Shown here: one piece after another, positions 9,111-18,673 of the stretch
Position numbering within the stretch: position 1 is the first letter of the stretch
Layout: every line of letters starts with the position of its first letter
Assembly (NCBI RefSeq): GCF_020422885.1
Contig: NZ_CP084622.1
Location: forward strand, 2,375,001 to 2,439,000
Origin: Mesobacillus sp. S13
Lineage (GTDB): Bacteria; Bacillota; Bacilli; Bacillales; Cytobacillaceae
Direction of reading: 5' to 3'
DNA length: 64,000 nucleotides
Made by a program: the position numbers and the translations under genes
Notes under the pieces: generated by a model
Told to the model about the DNA's origin: nothing
What the model saw: only the letters and a program-made list of their open reading frames with translations
Database searches by the model: none

Positions 9111-9929
9111 GTGGGAAGAAGAATTCTACAAAGTCCTTTAACAGTATTAGGGATTTTCCTAGTAGCAATGATCATCGTACTGGCTATATTCGCACCATGG
9201 ATTGCCCCTAAGGATCCACTGGAGGTAAACCTGGGACAAAAATTGCTGCCGCCTAGCTCGGATCATTGGTTCGGAACTGACGAAGTAGGAAGGGATATAT
9301 TGAGCCGGATCATTTTTGGCACAAGGATCTCTTTAAAGATTGGACTTATGGTGGTATTAATTTCATTTCCAATCGGGACCATCCTAGGAGCCATCGCTGG
9401 CTATGTAGGTGGTATGGTAGACCAGATCATCATGAGGCTGACTGATATTTTCCTCAGCTTTCCAGGGATCATCCTTTCAATGTCGATTGCTGCAGCTCTT
9501 GGGCCATCGATTGAAAACGTCCTGCTTGCATTAGCGATCACCTGGTGGCCATGGTATACGAGAATAGTTCGCTCGTCAGTGCTTTCCATTAAAAGCTCAG
9601 AGTTCATTGAATCAGCCAGAGCGATCGGCGCAAATCCATTCCGAATTCTATTTAAGGAAATCATTCCTAACGCAATTGCGCCTGCTAGTATTCAGGCTAG
9701 CCTCGACCTTGGGTTCGTAATCCTTGCCGCAGCTGGACTGAGCTTTATCGGTTTGGGAGCACAGCCTCCTTCTCCTGAGTGGGGAGCAATGCTTTCCTCG
9801 AGCAGGGAAATTCTAAGGGATGCCTGGTGGGCAGCGACCTTCCCAGGTTTGGCGATCCTGCTGACTGTTTTAGGGTTTAACTTATTGGGAGATGGTATGA
9901 GAGATTTGCTGGATCCTAAAAATAGGTAA
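9111..9929 (+). CDS. ABC transporter permease (OppC/DppC-like)
   Basis: A 272-residue second permease with six helices, the periplasmic-face motif HWFGTDEVGRDILSR near residue 45 and the EAA loop ESARAIGANPFRILFKEIIP. The ending NLLGDGMRDLLDPKNR is characteristic. It starts with GTG at 9111, behind AAAGGAGG; an ATG at 9109 is out of frame and leads to a very short peptide. It pairs with the upstream OppB-like permease. Confidence 0.93.
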   Translation: MGRRILQSPLTVLGIFLVAMIIVLAIFAPWIAPKDPLEVNLGQKLLPPSSDHWFGTDEVGRDILSRIIFGTRISLKIGLMVVLISFPIGTILGAIAGYVGGMVDQIIMRLTDIFLSFPGIILSMSIAAALGPSIENVLLALAITWWPWYTRIVRSSVLSIKSSEFIESARAIGANPFRILFKEIIPNAIAPASIQASLDLGFVILAAAGLSFIGLGAQPPSPEWGAMLSSSREILRDAWWAATFPGLAILLTVLGFNLLGDGMRDLLDPKNR

Positions 9930-10014
9930 ATATATATTTCTTTGAAAGGGGTGATTCCTGCCTTTTAAAGCCTTTTGCAAGGAAAAAATCCACTAAAAAT
10001 CTGGGGGGAACCAA

Positions 10015-11655
10015 ATGAAGAGGAAGAGTATCTTATTTAAAGTGATGACCATGGCGCTGATTCTGTTGCTTGCTTTGACTGGATGTAATAAGTACAACCA
10101 GGAGACGACAACAACACCTGCAGAGGGAAAGAATGAAGAAAAGACCGAAACGCCTGCAGAACCACAAGGTTCGGGAAATCCAGATGTCTTCAATTTCGCC
10201 ACCAACCAGGATATACCGCACCTCGACCCACATGGCACTGCTGCTAACACTTCATTCCGTGTAACCTATATGCTTTATGATCGCCTTGTTACTTACGATG
10301 GAACAGATACCGAAGTAAAACCTCAACTTGCAGAAAAATGGGACGTTTCTGATGATGGTTTGACTTACACATTCTACCTGAACAAGGAAGCTAAATTCCA
10401 TGATGGTAGTCCAGTAACAGCTGAAGCCGTTAAGTATTCATTCACTCGTGCCATTGATATCGGAAAATCTGCTGCTGGACAATTTAAGAAAGTTATTTCA
10501 AAGGATAGTTTTGAAATAGTGGATGATCACACAATCAAAATCACTCTTGAGAAACCATTTGCTCCATTCATCAAAACGCTTGGAACTGTCTTTGCCAATA
10601 TCGTCAATCCGAAGCTTGCTGAAAACCATGGCGATGATTTAGGTGAAAGTTATCTTGCAGATAAGGGATACGGTTCTGGTCCATATATTCTTGAAAGCTG
10701 GGATCGCGGCCAGAAGATGGTTTTAAAAGCGAATGAGAATTATTGGGGAGAAGTACCTAAATTAAAAACAGTCAATATTATGATTGTTAACGAGCCTTCA
10801 ACTGCTAGACTAATGCTTGAAAAAGGGGAAGTAGATTTGCTGGATTACTCTATGCTGTCTCCTGATGTGATGAAGCAGATGGAAGGTACAGAAGGAATCG
10901 ATATCATTACACAGCCTGGTTACCAGATTGATGATATCGCCATCAACATGGAAAAGAAGCCTCTTGATAATGTAAAGGTTCGCCAGGCATTGGCACACGC
11001 AGTAAACTATGACTCTATCAACAATGATATTCTGCTTGGTGCAGGTAAGCGCATCGGCGGAATCATCCCAGAAGGAATGTTTGGCTATAACCCGGATGTA
11101 AAGCAATATGACTTTGACCTTGATAAAGCAAAAGCACTTCTTGAGGAAGCAGGGCTTGGTGATGGTTTTGAAACGGAGATCCTGATTTCCGAGAATAATG
11201 AGGTACGTAAAAATATTGCAGTCATGATGCAGTCAGACTTCAAAAAGATTGGTGTTGACCTGAAAATCAAGACATTGGCTTGGCCAACCTTCCTGGAAAC
11301 TGTTACTTCAGGCGGCCATCAGCTAGCATTGGCTGCATGGACACCAGATTACGCAGACCCAGATTACAATCTTTGGTATTTCGCTCATTCTACTAGTAAG
11401 GGTCCAGGCTTCAACCTTGCATTCTATGAAAATAGCAATGTCGATAAGCTGCTTGAAGAAGGCCGAAAGACTGTAGACGAAGGAAGACGTGAGGAGATCT
11501 ACCAGGAAATCCAGGCAATCATGAGTGAAGAGGTTCCGTATATCTTCCCAGCTCAGCGTCTTGTTCAGGCTACTCAAAGATCATGGGTGAAAGGTTACGA
11601 AATCAATCCTATGAACACATGGTACGTACCGTTCCAGAAGATGACGAAAGAATAA
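10015..11655 (+). CDS. Peptide/nickel-type ABC transporter substrate-binding lipoprotein
   Basis: A 546-residue family 5 solute-binding protein. A basic N-terminus and hydrophobic stretch end in the lipobox LALTGC at residues 22-27, followed by a charged linker rich in Thr, Glu and Pro, so the mature receptor is anchored on the outer face of the membrane. Family motifs include DIPHLDPHGTA, LAEKWDVSDDGLTYTFYL, and the WTPDYADPDYNLWYF region near residue 440. It captures the ligand for the importer. Ligand unknown; the hydrolases downstream argue for a peptide or amide. Closed by a strong terminator. Confidence 0.93.
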   Translation: MKRKSILFKVMTMALILLLALTGCNKYNQETTTTPAEGKNEEKTETPAEPQGSGNPDVFNFATNQDIPHLDPHGTAANTSFRVTYMLYDRLVTYDGTDTEVKPQLAEKWDVSDDGLTYTFYLNKEAKFHDGSPVTAEAVKYSFTRAIDIGKSAAGQFKKVISKDSFEIVDDHTIKITLEKPFAPFIKTLGTVFANIVNPKLAENHGDDLGESYLADKGYGSGPYILESWDRGQKMVLKANENYWGEVPKLKTVNIMIVNEPSTARLMLEKGEVDLLDYSMLSPDVMKQMEGTEGIDIITQPGYQIDDIAINMEKKPLDNVKVRQALAHAVNYDSINNDILLGAGKRIGGIIPEGMFGYNPDVKQYDFDLDKAKALLEEAGLGDGFETEILISENNEVRKNIAVMMQSDFKKIGVDLKIKTLAWPTFLETVTSGGHQLALAAWTPDYADPDYNLWYFAHSTSKGPGFNLAFYENSNVDKLLEEGRKTVDEGRREEIYQEIQAIMSEEVPYIFPAQRLVQATQRSWVKGYEINPMNTWYVPFQKMTKE

Positions 11656-11661
11656 TTTCAT

Positions 11662-11700
11662 TAAAACGACCGCAGGACTATATTGTATGCGGTCGTTTTA
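11662..11700 (+). terminator. Strong Rho-independent terminator
   Basis: A 12-bp perfect stem (AAAACGACCGCA pairing with TGCGGTCGTTTT) begins 6 bases after the receptor gene's stop. It should separate the importer operon from the hydrolase operon, or let limited read-through into it. Confidence 0.9.
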
Positions 11701-11824
11701 TTCAATCAAGTTCAGGGATTAAGCCAGTTTGAACGTTTAGCAGTCTGGCGGTTGGCTGAATGTTTCTGTTCCAATTCTCAGCGAAGACGGCTAGGTCCAA
11801 TACTATACTGGCAATAGGTGATGA

Positions 11825-13162
11825 ATGATGAAACAGTTGTCTGATTTGTCCATTTTGCAAGTGGCTGATTTATACAGGCGTAGAGAACTCTCACCAGTTG
11901 AATTGATCGGAAGCACTTTTGAAAGGCTTAAAGAAGTTGACCCAGAACAGAACAGCTTTATTACGACAAAGGAATCAGAAGCCATGGAAGAAGCGAAAGA
12001 GGCTGAGGCAGCATTTTTAAGAAATGAATACAAGCATATTTTATATGGCATTCCCTATAGTGTGAAAGATCTTTATTATACAAAAGGAATCAGGACGACG
12101 TGCGGTTCCAGGATTTTGAAGGATTTTATTCCTGAAAACACTTCCCCATTGGTATCAAGGTTGCACATTTTAGGTGCTATTCTCATTGGCAAGACGAATA
12201 TGCTTGAGTTCGCTTATGGGATTGTTCATCCGGATTATGGCCAGACAAACAACCCTTGGGATCTGACAAAGACTGCTGGAGGATCAAGCGGTGGATGTGC
12301 TGCATCGGTGGCAGCCGGGATAGGATTATTTTCTTTGGGATCAGATACAGGAGGATCAATAAGGATTCCCGCTTCTTATTGTGGAATCGCAGGGCTTAAA
12401 CCGACATACGGTTTACTTTCTCTCGAAGGAATATTTCCTTTATCGCCCACACTTGATCATGCAGGCCCCATGGCAAGAAGTTCTGAAGATATATTGGTGG
12501 TAATGGATGCACTTGTGCCAGGCTTTCTCTCTGCAAAACTACCAAACAATCAAAAAAAGGGCATTGGAATTCTTCCACCTGAAAAAATCTCAGATGTTAA
12601 CGAAGAGGTAGCAAGTATTTATAAAGAGGCATTGGAACAGGTAAAGAAACTGGGATGGACTGTACAGGAAATCGAGTTGAAGTATTTTGATATTACCGAA
12701 GAAGTCGTTATGAATGTGCTTTTACCTGAAGCGGCTCTCATTCATGAAAAATGGCTTTCCAGGAAAGATGAATATGCTCCTTTAACATATAAACAGATTG
12801 AAGCCGGTTTGACTCATCGTTCCCTTGATTACTTGAAAGCGAAAAAGGAATTAGTGAATGCGAGAGAGGATGTTGACAGAGTGTTGAGAGACGTGGATTT
12901 TTTGCTCATGCCTACTGTTCCCTATCCAGCTCCTGATGAGGACCCAGCCCTTGAGGAAGACAACGAAATGAAATTTACCGGGTTATTCAATATTTCCGGT
13001 CATCCAGCTATGACGATTCATGCAGGGTTTACAAAAAGCAAGCTTCCGGTTGGACTGCAGCTTGTCGGAAGACGTTTTGGGGACAAAGAAATGATTGAAG
13101 CAGCCATTAATTTAGAGCAAATGCTATCTCAATCAATGAAAGGAAAACAGATGAATGTCTGA
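11825..13162 (+). CDS. Amidase-signature family amidase
   Basis: A 445-residue enzyme of the amidase-signature family with the catalytic triad visible: Lys in GIPYSVKDLYYTKG (about residue 80), cis-Ser in GGSSGGCAASVAAG (about 155) and nucleophile Ser in SLGSDTGGSIRIPASYCG (about 175). Such enzymes hydrolyse carboxamides, from simple amides to peptide or hydantoin-derived amides. It is not a GatA within a gat operon; its neighbours are peptidases. First gene after the terminator of the importer operon; its stop overlaps the next start by 8 bases. Start at 11825 or 11828 cannot be separated. Confidence 0.9.
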   Translation: MMKQLSDLSILQVADLYRRRELSPVELIGSTFERLKEVDPEQNSFITTKESEAMEEAKEAEAAFLRNEYKHILYGIPYSVKDLYYTKGIRTTCGSRILKDFIPENTSPLVSRLHILGAILIGKTNMLEFAYGIVHPDYGQTNNPWDLTKTAGGSSGGCAASVAAGIGLFSLGSDTGGSIRIPASYCGIAGLKPTYGLLSLEGIFPLSPTLDHAGPMARSSEDILVVMDALVPGFLSAKLPNNQKKGIGILPPEKISDVNEEVASIYKEALEQVKKLGWTVQEIELKYFDITEEVVMNVLLPEAALIHEKWLSRKDEYAPLTYKQIEAGLTHRSLDYLKAKKELVNAREDVDRVLRDVDFLLMPTVPYPAPDEDPALEEDNEMKFTGLFNISGHPAMTIHAGFTKSKLPVGLQLVGRRFGDKEMIEAAINLEQMLSQSMKGKQMNV

Positions 13163-14294
13163 AATTTTAAATTATCTTAAAGAGCACAGTAACCAAATCA
13201 CTGACACTTTGCTTAGGTTGACAAAGGCTGAATCTCCTTCCCATACGAAAGCATTGGTGGATAATTGCGGTAAGGTGCTCAGAGGGGAATACGAAAGATT
13301 AGTAGGCGATTCCGTTGAAGTGTTTGAAAAAACGGAAGTTGGCAATCAATATAAATTTACATACGGAACGGGGGGCGAGGAAGGGCAGATTTTAGTGATT
13401 GGCCACATGGATACAGTATGGGATGAAGGTGCACTGCCTATAAGGCATGAAGGAAACCTTCTATATGGCCCGGGGGTCTTTGATATGAAAGGCGGCCTCA
13501 CGATCACACTTTGGGCATTAAGGGCATTGAAGGAAACTGGTGCTCAGCTTAACAGGAAAATCACCTTCCTGGTAACAACAGATGAGGAAGTAGGAAGTAC
13601 CCATTCGAAGGAAATCATTCTAGCAGAAGCAGAAAAAAGCTCCGTCGTATTTGTTCCGGAATCTAGTATCGGACCTGATGGGGCAGTAAAAACCGAAAGA
13701 AAAGGAGCTGCTCAGTTCCTAATGAAAATTGAAGGAATAGCCGGGCATGCAGGAATCAATGCGTGGGATGGTGCAAGTGCAATAGAAGAGCTGGCTCATC
13801 AAATACTGGATTTGAAGAAACTAGCAAACCGCGATGAAGGAATTTCGGTAAATGTCGGTGTCGTGAATGGCGGAACCCGAGGGAATGTCATTGCTAAGGA
13901 AGCAGTAGCAGAAATTGATGTTCGTATCACCAAAAAGGCGCAGGCAGAAGAGATTTCAGAAGCAATCTTGAACAGACCTGTTTTCATAAAAGGAACAAAG
14001 GTCGAAGTGCTTGGGGAGATCGATCGATATCCTCTTGAACGGACGGAGGAAGTCATTCATTTATATGAGGATCTTAAAGAGATCGCTTCTGCACACGGAT
14101 ACGTATTGAATGAAGGATCTTCAGGGGGCGCAAGCGACGGCAACTTCACCTCAGGGATTGGCATTCCGACTATCGATGGGCTGGGTCCGCTTGGTGATGG
14201 AGCTCATACCGAGCAAGAACATGTCGATTTATCAAATCTCCCATACAGGGCGGCACTGATGGCTGAGATTATCCACAGATATGCAAATAAGTAA
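13155..14294 (+). CDS. M20-family metallopeptidase (glutamate carboxypeptidase-like)
   Basis: A 379-residue zinc hydrolase with all M20 landmarks: His and Asp in GHMDTVWDEG, the bridging Asp in GPGVFDMKGG, the catalytic Glu pair in TTDEEVGS, the lid-domain GHAGIN, and the final His in GDGAHTEQEHV. The pattern is closest to carboxypeptidase G2-like enzymes, which release C-terminal glutamate or other acidic residues from acyl-amino acids. It lies in the hydrolase operon, overlapping the amidase gene by 8 bases. Confidence 0.9.
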   Translation: MSEILNYLKEHSNQITDTLLRLTKAESPSHTKALVDNCGKVLRGEYERLVGDSVEVFEKTEVGNQYKFTYGTGGEEGQILVIGHMDTVWDEGALPIRHEGNLLYGPGVFDMKGGLTITLWALRALKETGAQLNRKITFLVTTDEEVGSTHSKEIILAEAEKSSVVFVPESSIGPDGAVKTERKGAAQFLMKIEGIAGHAGINAWDGASAIEELAHQILDLKKLANRDEGISVNVGVVNGGTRGNVIAKEAVAEIDVRITKKAQAEEISEAILNRPVFIKGTKVEVLGEIDRYPLERTEEVIHLYEDLKEIASAHGYVLNEGSSGGASDGNFTSGIGIPTIDGLGPLGDGAHTEQEHVDLSNLPYRAALMAEIIHRYANK

Positions 14295-14312
14295 GAGGGG
14301 AGGACAGGAATT

Positions 14313-15038
14313 ATGTACATGATGGATTTAACAGCTTCTAAATTTAAAGAGATAAGAAAGTCTGTAGACACTGTATTACTGCCCATTGGGATGATTGAAA
14401 TGCATGGGCCGCATTGTTCGCTTGGAACGGATGTATGGATACCACGGGAATTTGTCCGACGGCTGGACCAGAGGATTGGAGATCGTATATTGATGGCACC
14501 TGAAGTTGCTTACGGTCATTCTTGGGGTCTTGCTCCATTTGAAGGAACGATTGATATATCTGCAGAAGCTTTTTCTCAATATGTTTTTGAAATCGGAAAG
14601 GAGTTCCGCCGGAATGGTTTTGAACAAATAGTATTGTTCAACGGACATGGAGGAAATATCCCGAGTTTGACTACCGTAGCCGAAAAACTTGCTGACATTG
14701 GAATGAAGGTATTAACCATTAATTGGTGGGCGGATTACCGTGAACAAATTCTAGAGATCACCAAAGAACCTGGCCACGGAGGGGAAGACGAGACATCATT
14801 GATTCTGGCCATTGATGAGAAGCTTGCTGATCCTAATCTTGCTGGTGACCACCAGGGAAATATGAATCCAAAGATCAAGTTTGAGAAATCTGGCCTGAAA
14901 TTATTTAAAGATGGCTATGTAGGCAATGCTGGCGCCGCGACAGCGGAAAAAGGCGAAAGACTATATGAAATGATGCTGGAACTAGTTTTATCCGATATTG
15001 AAGATCTATGGAGGGTGGCATATGAATCAGTCAATTAA
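14313..15038 (+). CDS. Creatininase-family amidohydrolase
   Basis: A 241-residue protein with the metal-binding signature of the creatininase family: IEMHGPHCSLGTDVWIP (Glu, His, Asp), NGHGGN (His) and GHGGEDETS (Glu). Members open cyclic amides such as creatinine or cleave peptide tails (as MftE does in mycofactocin maturation). Here it is embedded among peptidases, so peptide or amide hydrolysis is likely; creatinine itself is unproven. A GAGGGGAGG site gives the ATG at 14313. The 3' end overlaps the DUF885 gene by 17 bases. Confidence 0.85.
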   Translation: MYMMDLTASKFKEIRKSVDTVLLPIGMIEMHGPHCSLGTDVWIPREFVRRLDQRIGDRILMAPEVAYGHSWGLAPFEGTIDISAEAFSQYVFEIGKEFRRNGFEQIVLFNGHGGNIPSLTTVAEKLADIGMKVLTINWWADYREQILEITKEPGHGGEDETSLILAIDEKLADPNLAGDHQGNMNPKIKFEKSGLKLFKDGYVGNAGAATAEKGERLYEMMLELVLSDIEDLWRVAYESVN

Positions 15039-16296
15039 GAAGGGAAATAGCATTTTGAGATGGACCGATGAACCAGTTGGGGAAAAAATCGTTGATATCG
15101 TTGTCAGTTTGAATGAACAGGCGCAAAAATTACACAGCCAGGAAGTGGCAACGGCAAGTTATAGTGAAGTGAAGCCTACGCTTTCTAGCTTTGATAAGAT
15201 TGGTGATGCCCTTGATGATGTAGAATATGCCCTCACAGCGAAAGAAGGCCATGAAGGAGAATATATGAGAACGATGGCGAATGGGTTCCGTTATTTTGCC
15301 CGCAGCCTGCAAGGTGACAATGTCCCATATGAAGAACTGATTGCGAACATTCAAGAGTTGCCGTCCACCCTGATCACTGATCAGCAGTTAGAACATGCAA
15401 GGGATTTGGTTGAGAAAGGATTATCCGACCTTGGCTATAAAGGAAGCTTATTCGAGAAAGCAACTGCATGGCGCTCAGATACATTGATTGATCCTGAACA
15501 AGTGACTACAGTAGCCGAAAACTTCCGTGAAAACAGTAAGCAAGGGACATTGAAGAGAGTGATCGGACTGCCAGAAGAAGATGGAATCGATTGGATTAAA
15601 CCGATCAGGGGAGTGTTTTGGAGTGGGTATTCCAAATATACCGGCAGCTATCGCGGAAACTTAACCTTCAATATTGACCGACCATGGACAGAGCCGATTT
15701 TGGCTCAAATCATGACACATGAAGGCTATCCTGGGCACCAGGCGTTCTACTGTCGCTGGGATTACTTATACCAGCAAGGAAAACTACCGCTTGAAGCTTC
15801 GTATTACCTAATCAACAGTCCAACCAATGCATTGTTTGAAGGTGGACCGGAAACTGCCTTGAGCTTCCTCGGCTGGGATGATGTGAATGAAGAGACTCCT
15901 GGCGTAACTGATGATCAGAAGCAACAATATTTGCTTGCAAGGAATTATCTTGACTATCAAAGAATGTTTACCACAAACGCCTGCTATATGTATAATCTCG
16001 GCCAGGTATCCAAGGAAGAAGCAATAGATTATTTAATCAACCAAGGAGGCATTACCGAAATTGAAGCAAACAATGCCTTCAGATTCTTCTCAGACCCAAT
16101 ACAGAGAACTTATTTCCCTTGCTACTTTTACGGCCGCTGGATGGTAGGAAACGCCTATAAAGAAACTCCTAAAGAAAAACGACAAGAGTATTTCTCCATT
16201 CTCTATGACACACCACACACAACCAAAACTTTTATCAAAGCAATAAGCCAGCTGCATGGTAAAGAATTCGATGCTTTTAATACATTGAATCAATAA
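15022..16296 (+). CDS. DUF885-family zinc hydrolase, short form
   Basis: A 424-residue protein of the DUF885 family, recognised by THEGYPGHQAFYCRW (HExxGH zinc-binding and catalytic core, about residue 235) and the downstream NALFEGGPE glutamate. Family members are uncharacterised putative peptidases usually of 550-600 residues; this one lacks most of the N-terminal portion yet keeps the core. The frame opens at 14998, but GGAGGGTGG at 15010-15018 marks the ATG at 15022. No signal peptide, so probably cytoplasmic, acting on imported substrate. Followed by a hairpin. Confidence 0.82.
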   Translation: MNQSIKKGNSILRWTDEPVGEKIVDIVVSLNEQAQKLHSQEVATASYSEVKPTLSSFDKIGDALDDVEYALTAKEGHEGEYMRTMANGFRYFARSLQGDNVPYEELIANIQELPSTLITDQQLEHARDLVEKGLSDLGYKGSLFEKATAWRSDTLIDPEQVTTVAENFRENSKQGTLKRVIGLPEEDGIDWIKPIRGVFWSGYSKYTGSYRGNLTFNIDRPWTEPILAQIMTHEGYPGHQAFYCRWDYLYQQGKLPLEASYYLINSPTNALFEGGPETALSFLGWDDVNEETPGVTDDQKQQYLLARNYLDYQRMFTTNACYMYNLGQVSKEEAIDYLINQGGITEIEANNAFRFFSDPIQRTYFPCYFYGRWMVGNAYKETPKEKRQEYFSILYDTPHTTKTFIKAISQLHGKEFDAFNTLNQ

Positions 16297-16301
16297 AGAT
16301 T

Positions 16302-16331
16302 GAAGGTGAGGCTTTATGGGGCTTCACCTTC
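16302..16331 (+). terminator. Hairpin after the DUF885 gene, possible weak terminator
   Basis: Arms GAAGGTGAGGC and GCTTCACCTTC (one G-T pair) form a stable hairpin 6 bases after the stop, but the following sequence is not a clean T run, so it may attenuate rather than stop transcription. Confidence 0.5.
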
Positions 16332-16356
16332 TCTGTAATAAAGGGAGACAGTCCCC

Positions 16357-16914
16357 ATGATCGAATTAAAACACTTTACAGAAGAGGACATTCCTCAACT
16401 TATAAGCTGGATAGATACTCCTGAGTTTTTGGTTCAGTGGAGCGGGACAGGATTTTCCTTTCCGCTGACTGACCAACAGCTTATTAAGTATTTGAAGGAA
16501 GCAAATAAAGAAGATTCAAAGGTTCATGCTTTTAAGGTGATTCATCTTGAATCATCGAAGGTAATAGGGCATATTTCCCTTGGTTCAATCAATTTTCATA
16601 ACCGGAATGCGAGAATGTGCCGAGTCTTAATTGGTGATGGGGATATGAAAGGCAAGGGTCTAGCTCCTTTTATAGTCAATAAGCTTTTAAATATAGCATT
16701 TGAACAATTTGGTCTGCATAAGGTGAGTCTTGCTGTATATGACTTCAATACACCAGCTCTTAAACTCTATCAGAAAATGGGTTTTCATACGGAGGGTTTG
16801 ATTAGAGAAGCATCCAGGATCGGTGACGATTACTGGAATTATTATGAGATGAGTATTTTAAGTCGAGAGTGGCGTTCATTATTAAATAATATTGGGAGGG
16901 AGAACCTTGGATAA
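16357..16914 (+). CDS. GNAT-family N-acetyltransferase
   Basis: A 185-residue acetyltransferase. The acetyl-CoA site is visible as GDGDMKGKGLAPFIVNKLL near residue 90, followed by HKVSLAVYDFNTPALKLYQKMGFHTEG, the usual motif B. It resembles RimJ/RimL-type enzymes that acetylate amino groups on proteins, amino acids or small molecules. It sits inside the hydrolase operon and overlaps the M28 peptidase gene by 8 bases, so it may modify products or protect against toxic intermediates of the same pathway; that is inference. Confidence 0.85.
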   Translation: MIELKHFTEEDIPQLISWIDTPEFLVQWSGTGFSFPLTDQQLIKYLKEANKEDSKVHAFKVIHLESSKVIGHISLGSINFHNRNARMCRVLIGDGDMKGKGLAPFIVNKLLNIAFEQFGLHKVSLAVYDFNTPALKLYQKMGFHTEGLIREASRIGDDYWNYYEMSILSREWRSLLNNIGRENLG

Positions 16915-18673
16915 TTTGACGGTGACGGAAAAAGAAATCATATCCCATATAAGTGCGAATCAACTAATGGACTATAACAAGGAAATCGCCAAAGAGGTAA
17001 GGCTGTCGGGATCTGAAGAAGAGCTCCGTGCATTCAAATATGTTCAAAAGACTTTGGAAAGCTTTGGGATAGAAACTGAACTTTCTTTTCACGATGCTTA
17101 TATTTCTCTGCCGGGTAAAGCGAGCTTAAAGGCAGGTGATACCGAATTGGCTTGTATCACTCACTCAATGGCACCTTCTACTAAAGAGCGAGGAATAATT
17201 GGAGAAGCTGTATATATTGGTGACTATTCAGGTGAAAAGCTTTCTCTTTGTAAGGGGAAAGTTTCTGTAGTAGAAGGAATTGCAAGTCCAGAAGTTATAG
17301 CAAAGCTTAGTGATACCGGAACCCTCGCTGCTATTTTCATCAATGGACCTTACACTCACGAAATGATTGTTTCTACTGTTTGGGGCAGTCCAACTTCTGA
17401 AAATATTTCTCAAATGCCAAAGATTCCTGTTGTATCAATAAATGATGATACAGGGGAAATCCTTAAACAGTTCATTCAGGAAGGAAAGGGCCAGGTAGAA
17501 TTACATACCGAGGTTGAAACGAAATGGACCGAAATTCCCACGTTAACGGCTAACATTTATGGGAAAGACGAGCCAGAGAATTTTGTTTTATTCAGTGGCC
17601 ATATTGACTCGTGGCATTTTGGAGCTATGGATAACGGCTCGGCGAATGCGACCATGTTAGAAGTGGCAAGAGTGCTTTCAAAATATAAAGGACATTTGAA
17701 GCGATCGATCCGTATTGCTTTTTGGTCTGGACATTCGCATGGAAGGTATGCAGGGTCACAGGCCTACTGTGATCGTCATTGGGAAGAAATCCACGAGAAT
17801 TGCGTCATGCATTTTTATATAGATTCTGTAGGGGGCAAGGGAGCTACCATCCTGAACGAAAGTAATTGCATGAGTGAAACGAAGGATATAGCGGCTCTCT
17901 ATGTGAAGAAGATTTCCGGTCAAGATTACATTGGAAGCAGGTATGGAAAATACGCCGACCAATCTTTCTGGGGAGCGGGAGTCCCTTCATTGTTTATGGG
18001 AATGTCGGAACAACCGTTATCCAATGACCCAATGTCCAAGAAAGTTTTTCAAGTTTTCGCAGGGAAAGAGGCAGGGGGATTTGGCTGGTGGTGGCATACC
18101 GTAGAAGACACAATCGATAAAATTGATCCAGCTAATTTAAAACGTGATTGTGAAATCTATGCCCTCTCCATCTATAAAGTCTTAACCGATCCAATACTGC
18201 CTATTAACCAGCTGGCAGCAGTAAAAGAGATCAAACACACAATAATAGAGTATCAAACAGCAGCTGGTGATAAAATCGATTTGAAAATGACGATGGAACG
18301 ATTAAATAAACTTGAAAAAGTCCTTGCGAATGTACACTCTGATTTATCTTCATCGGATTTGTCGGTTGAAAAACAGAAAGAAATAAATAAGCTAATGATG
18401 GCGATCTCGCGCAATCTTGTTCCCATTAATTATGTAAGAACTGATATATTCGAGCACGATGCGGCGATTGGTTTACCTCCTATTCCTGCGCTTTCCCCGA
18501 TAAATTTAATTGCTGCAGTGGAGAAGGGAACACATGACTATTATTTGCTGAGGACTTCTATAAACAGACAGCTTAATAAAGTGAATTATTTACTCAAAAA
18601 TGCAATAGAACAAGCTATAAAATTATCAACCACATTAAATGAAAAAAGGAGTGGGAATTATGTCAGCAATTAA
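16907..18673 (+). CDS. PA-domain M28-like peptidase with altered active-site glutamates
   Basis: About 588 residues. Residues 100-215 fit a protease-associated domain; the M28 core follows, with SGHIDSWHFGAMDNGSA giving the His and bridging Asp, HFYIDSVGGKG the later Asp, and WWHTVEDTIDK the final His. Where M28 enzymes normally carry the Glu-Glu pair (general base plus zinc ligand), this protein reads FWSGHSHGRYAGS, so at least one Glu appears replaced by Ser or His. It may be a variant with a different mechanism or a binding protein. A GGGAGGGAG site favours the TTG at 16907 over the TTG at 16892. No signal peptide. Confidence 0.8.
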   Translation: MDNLTVTEKEIISHISANQLMDYNKEIAKEVRLSGSEEELRAFKYVQKTLESFGIETELSFHDAYISLPGKASLKAGDTELACITHSMAPSTKERGIIGEAVYIGDYSGEKLSLCKGKVSVVEGIASPEVIAKLSDTGTLAAIFINGPYTHEMIVSTVWGSPTSENISQMPKIPVVSINDDTGEILKQFIQEGKGQVELHTEVETKWTEIPTLTANIYGKDEPENFVLFSGHIDSWHFGAMDNGSANATMLEVARVLSKYKGHLKRSIRIAFWSGHSHGRYAGSQAYCDRHWEEIHENCVMHFYIDSVGGKGATILNESNCMSETKDIAALYVKKISGQDYIGSRYGKYADQSFWGAGVPSLFMGMSEQPLSNDPMSKKVFQVFAGKEAGGFGWWWHTVEDTIDKIDPANLKRDCEIYALSIYKVLTDPILPINQLAAVKEIKHTIIEYQTAAGDKIDLKMTMERLNKLEKVLANVHSDLSSSDLSVEKQKEINKLMMAISRNLVPINYVRTDIFEHDAAIGLPPIPALSPINLIAAVEKGTHDYYLLRTSINRQLNKVNYLLKNAIEQAIKLSTTLNEKRSGNYVSN

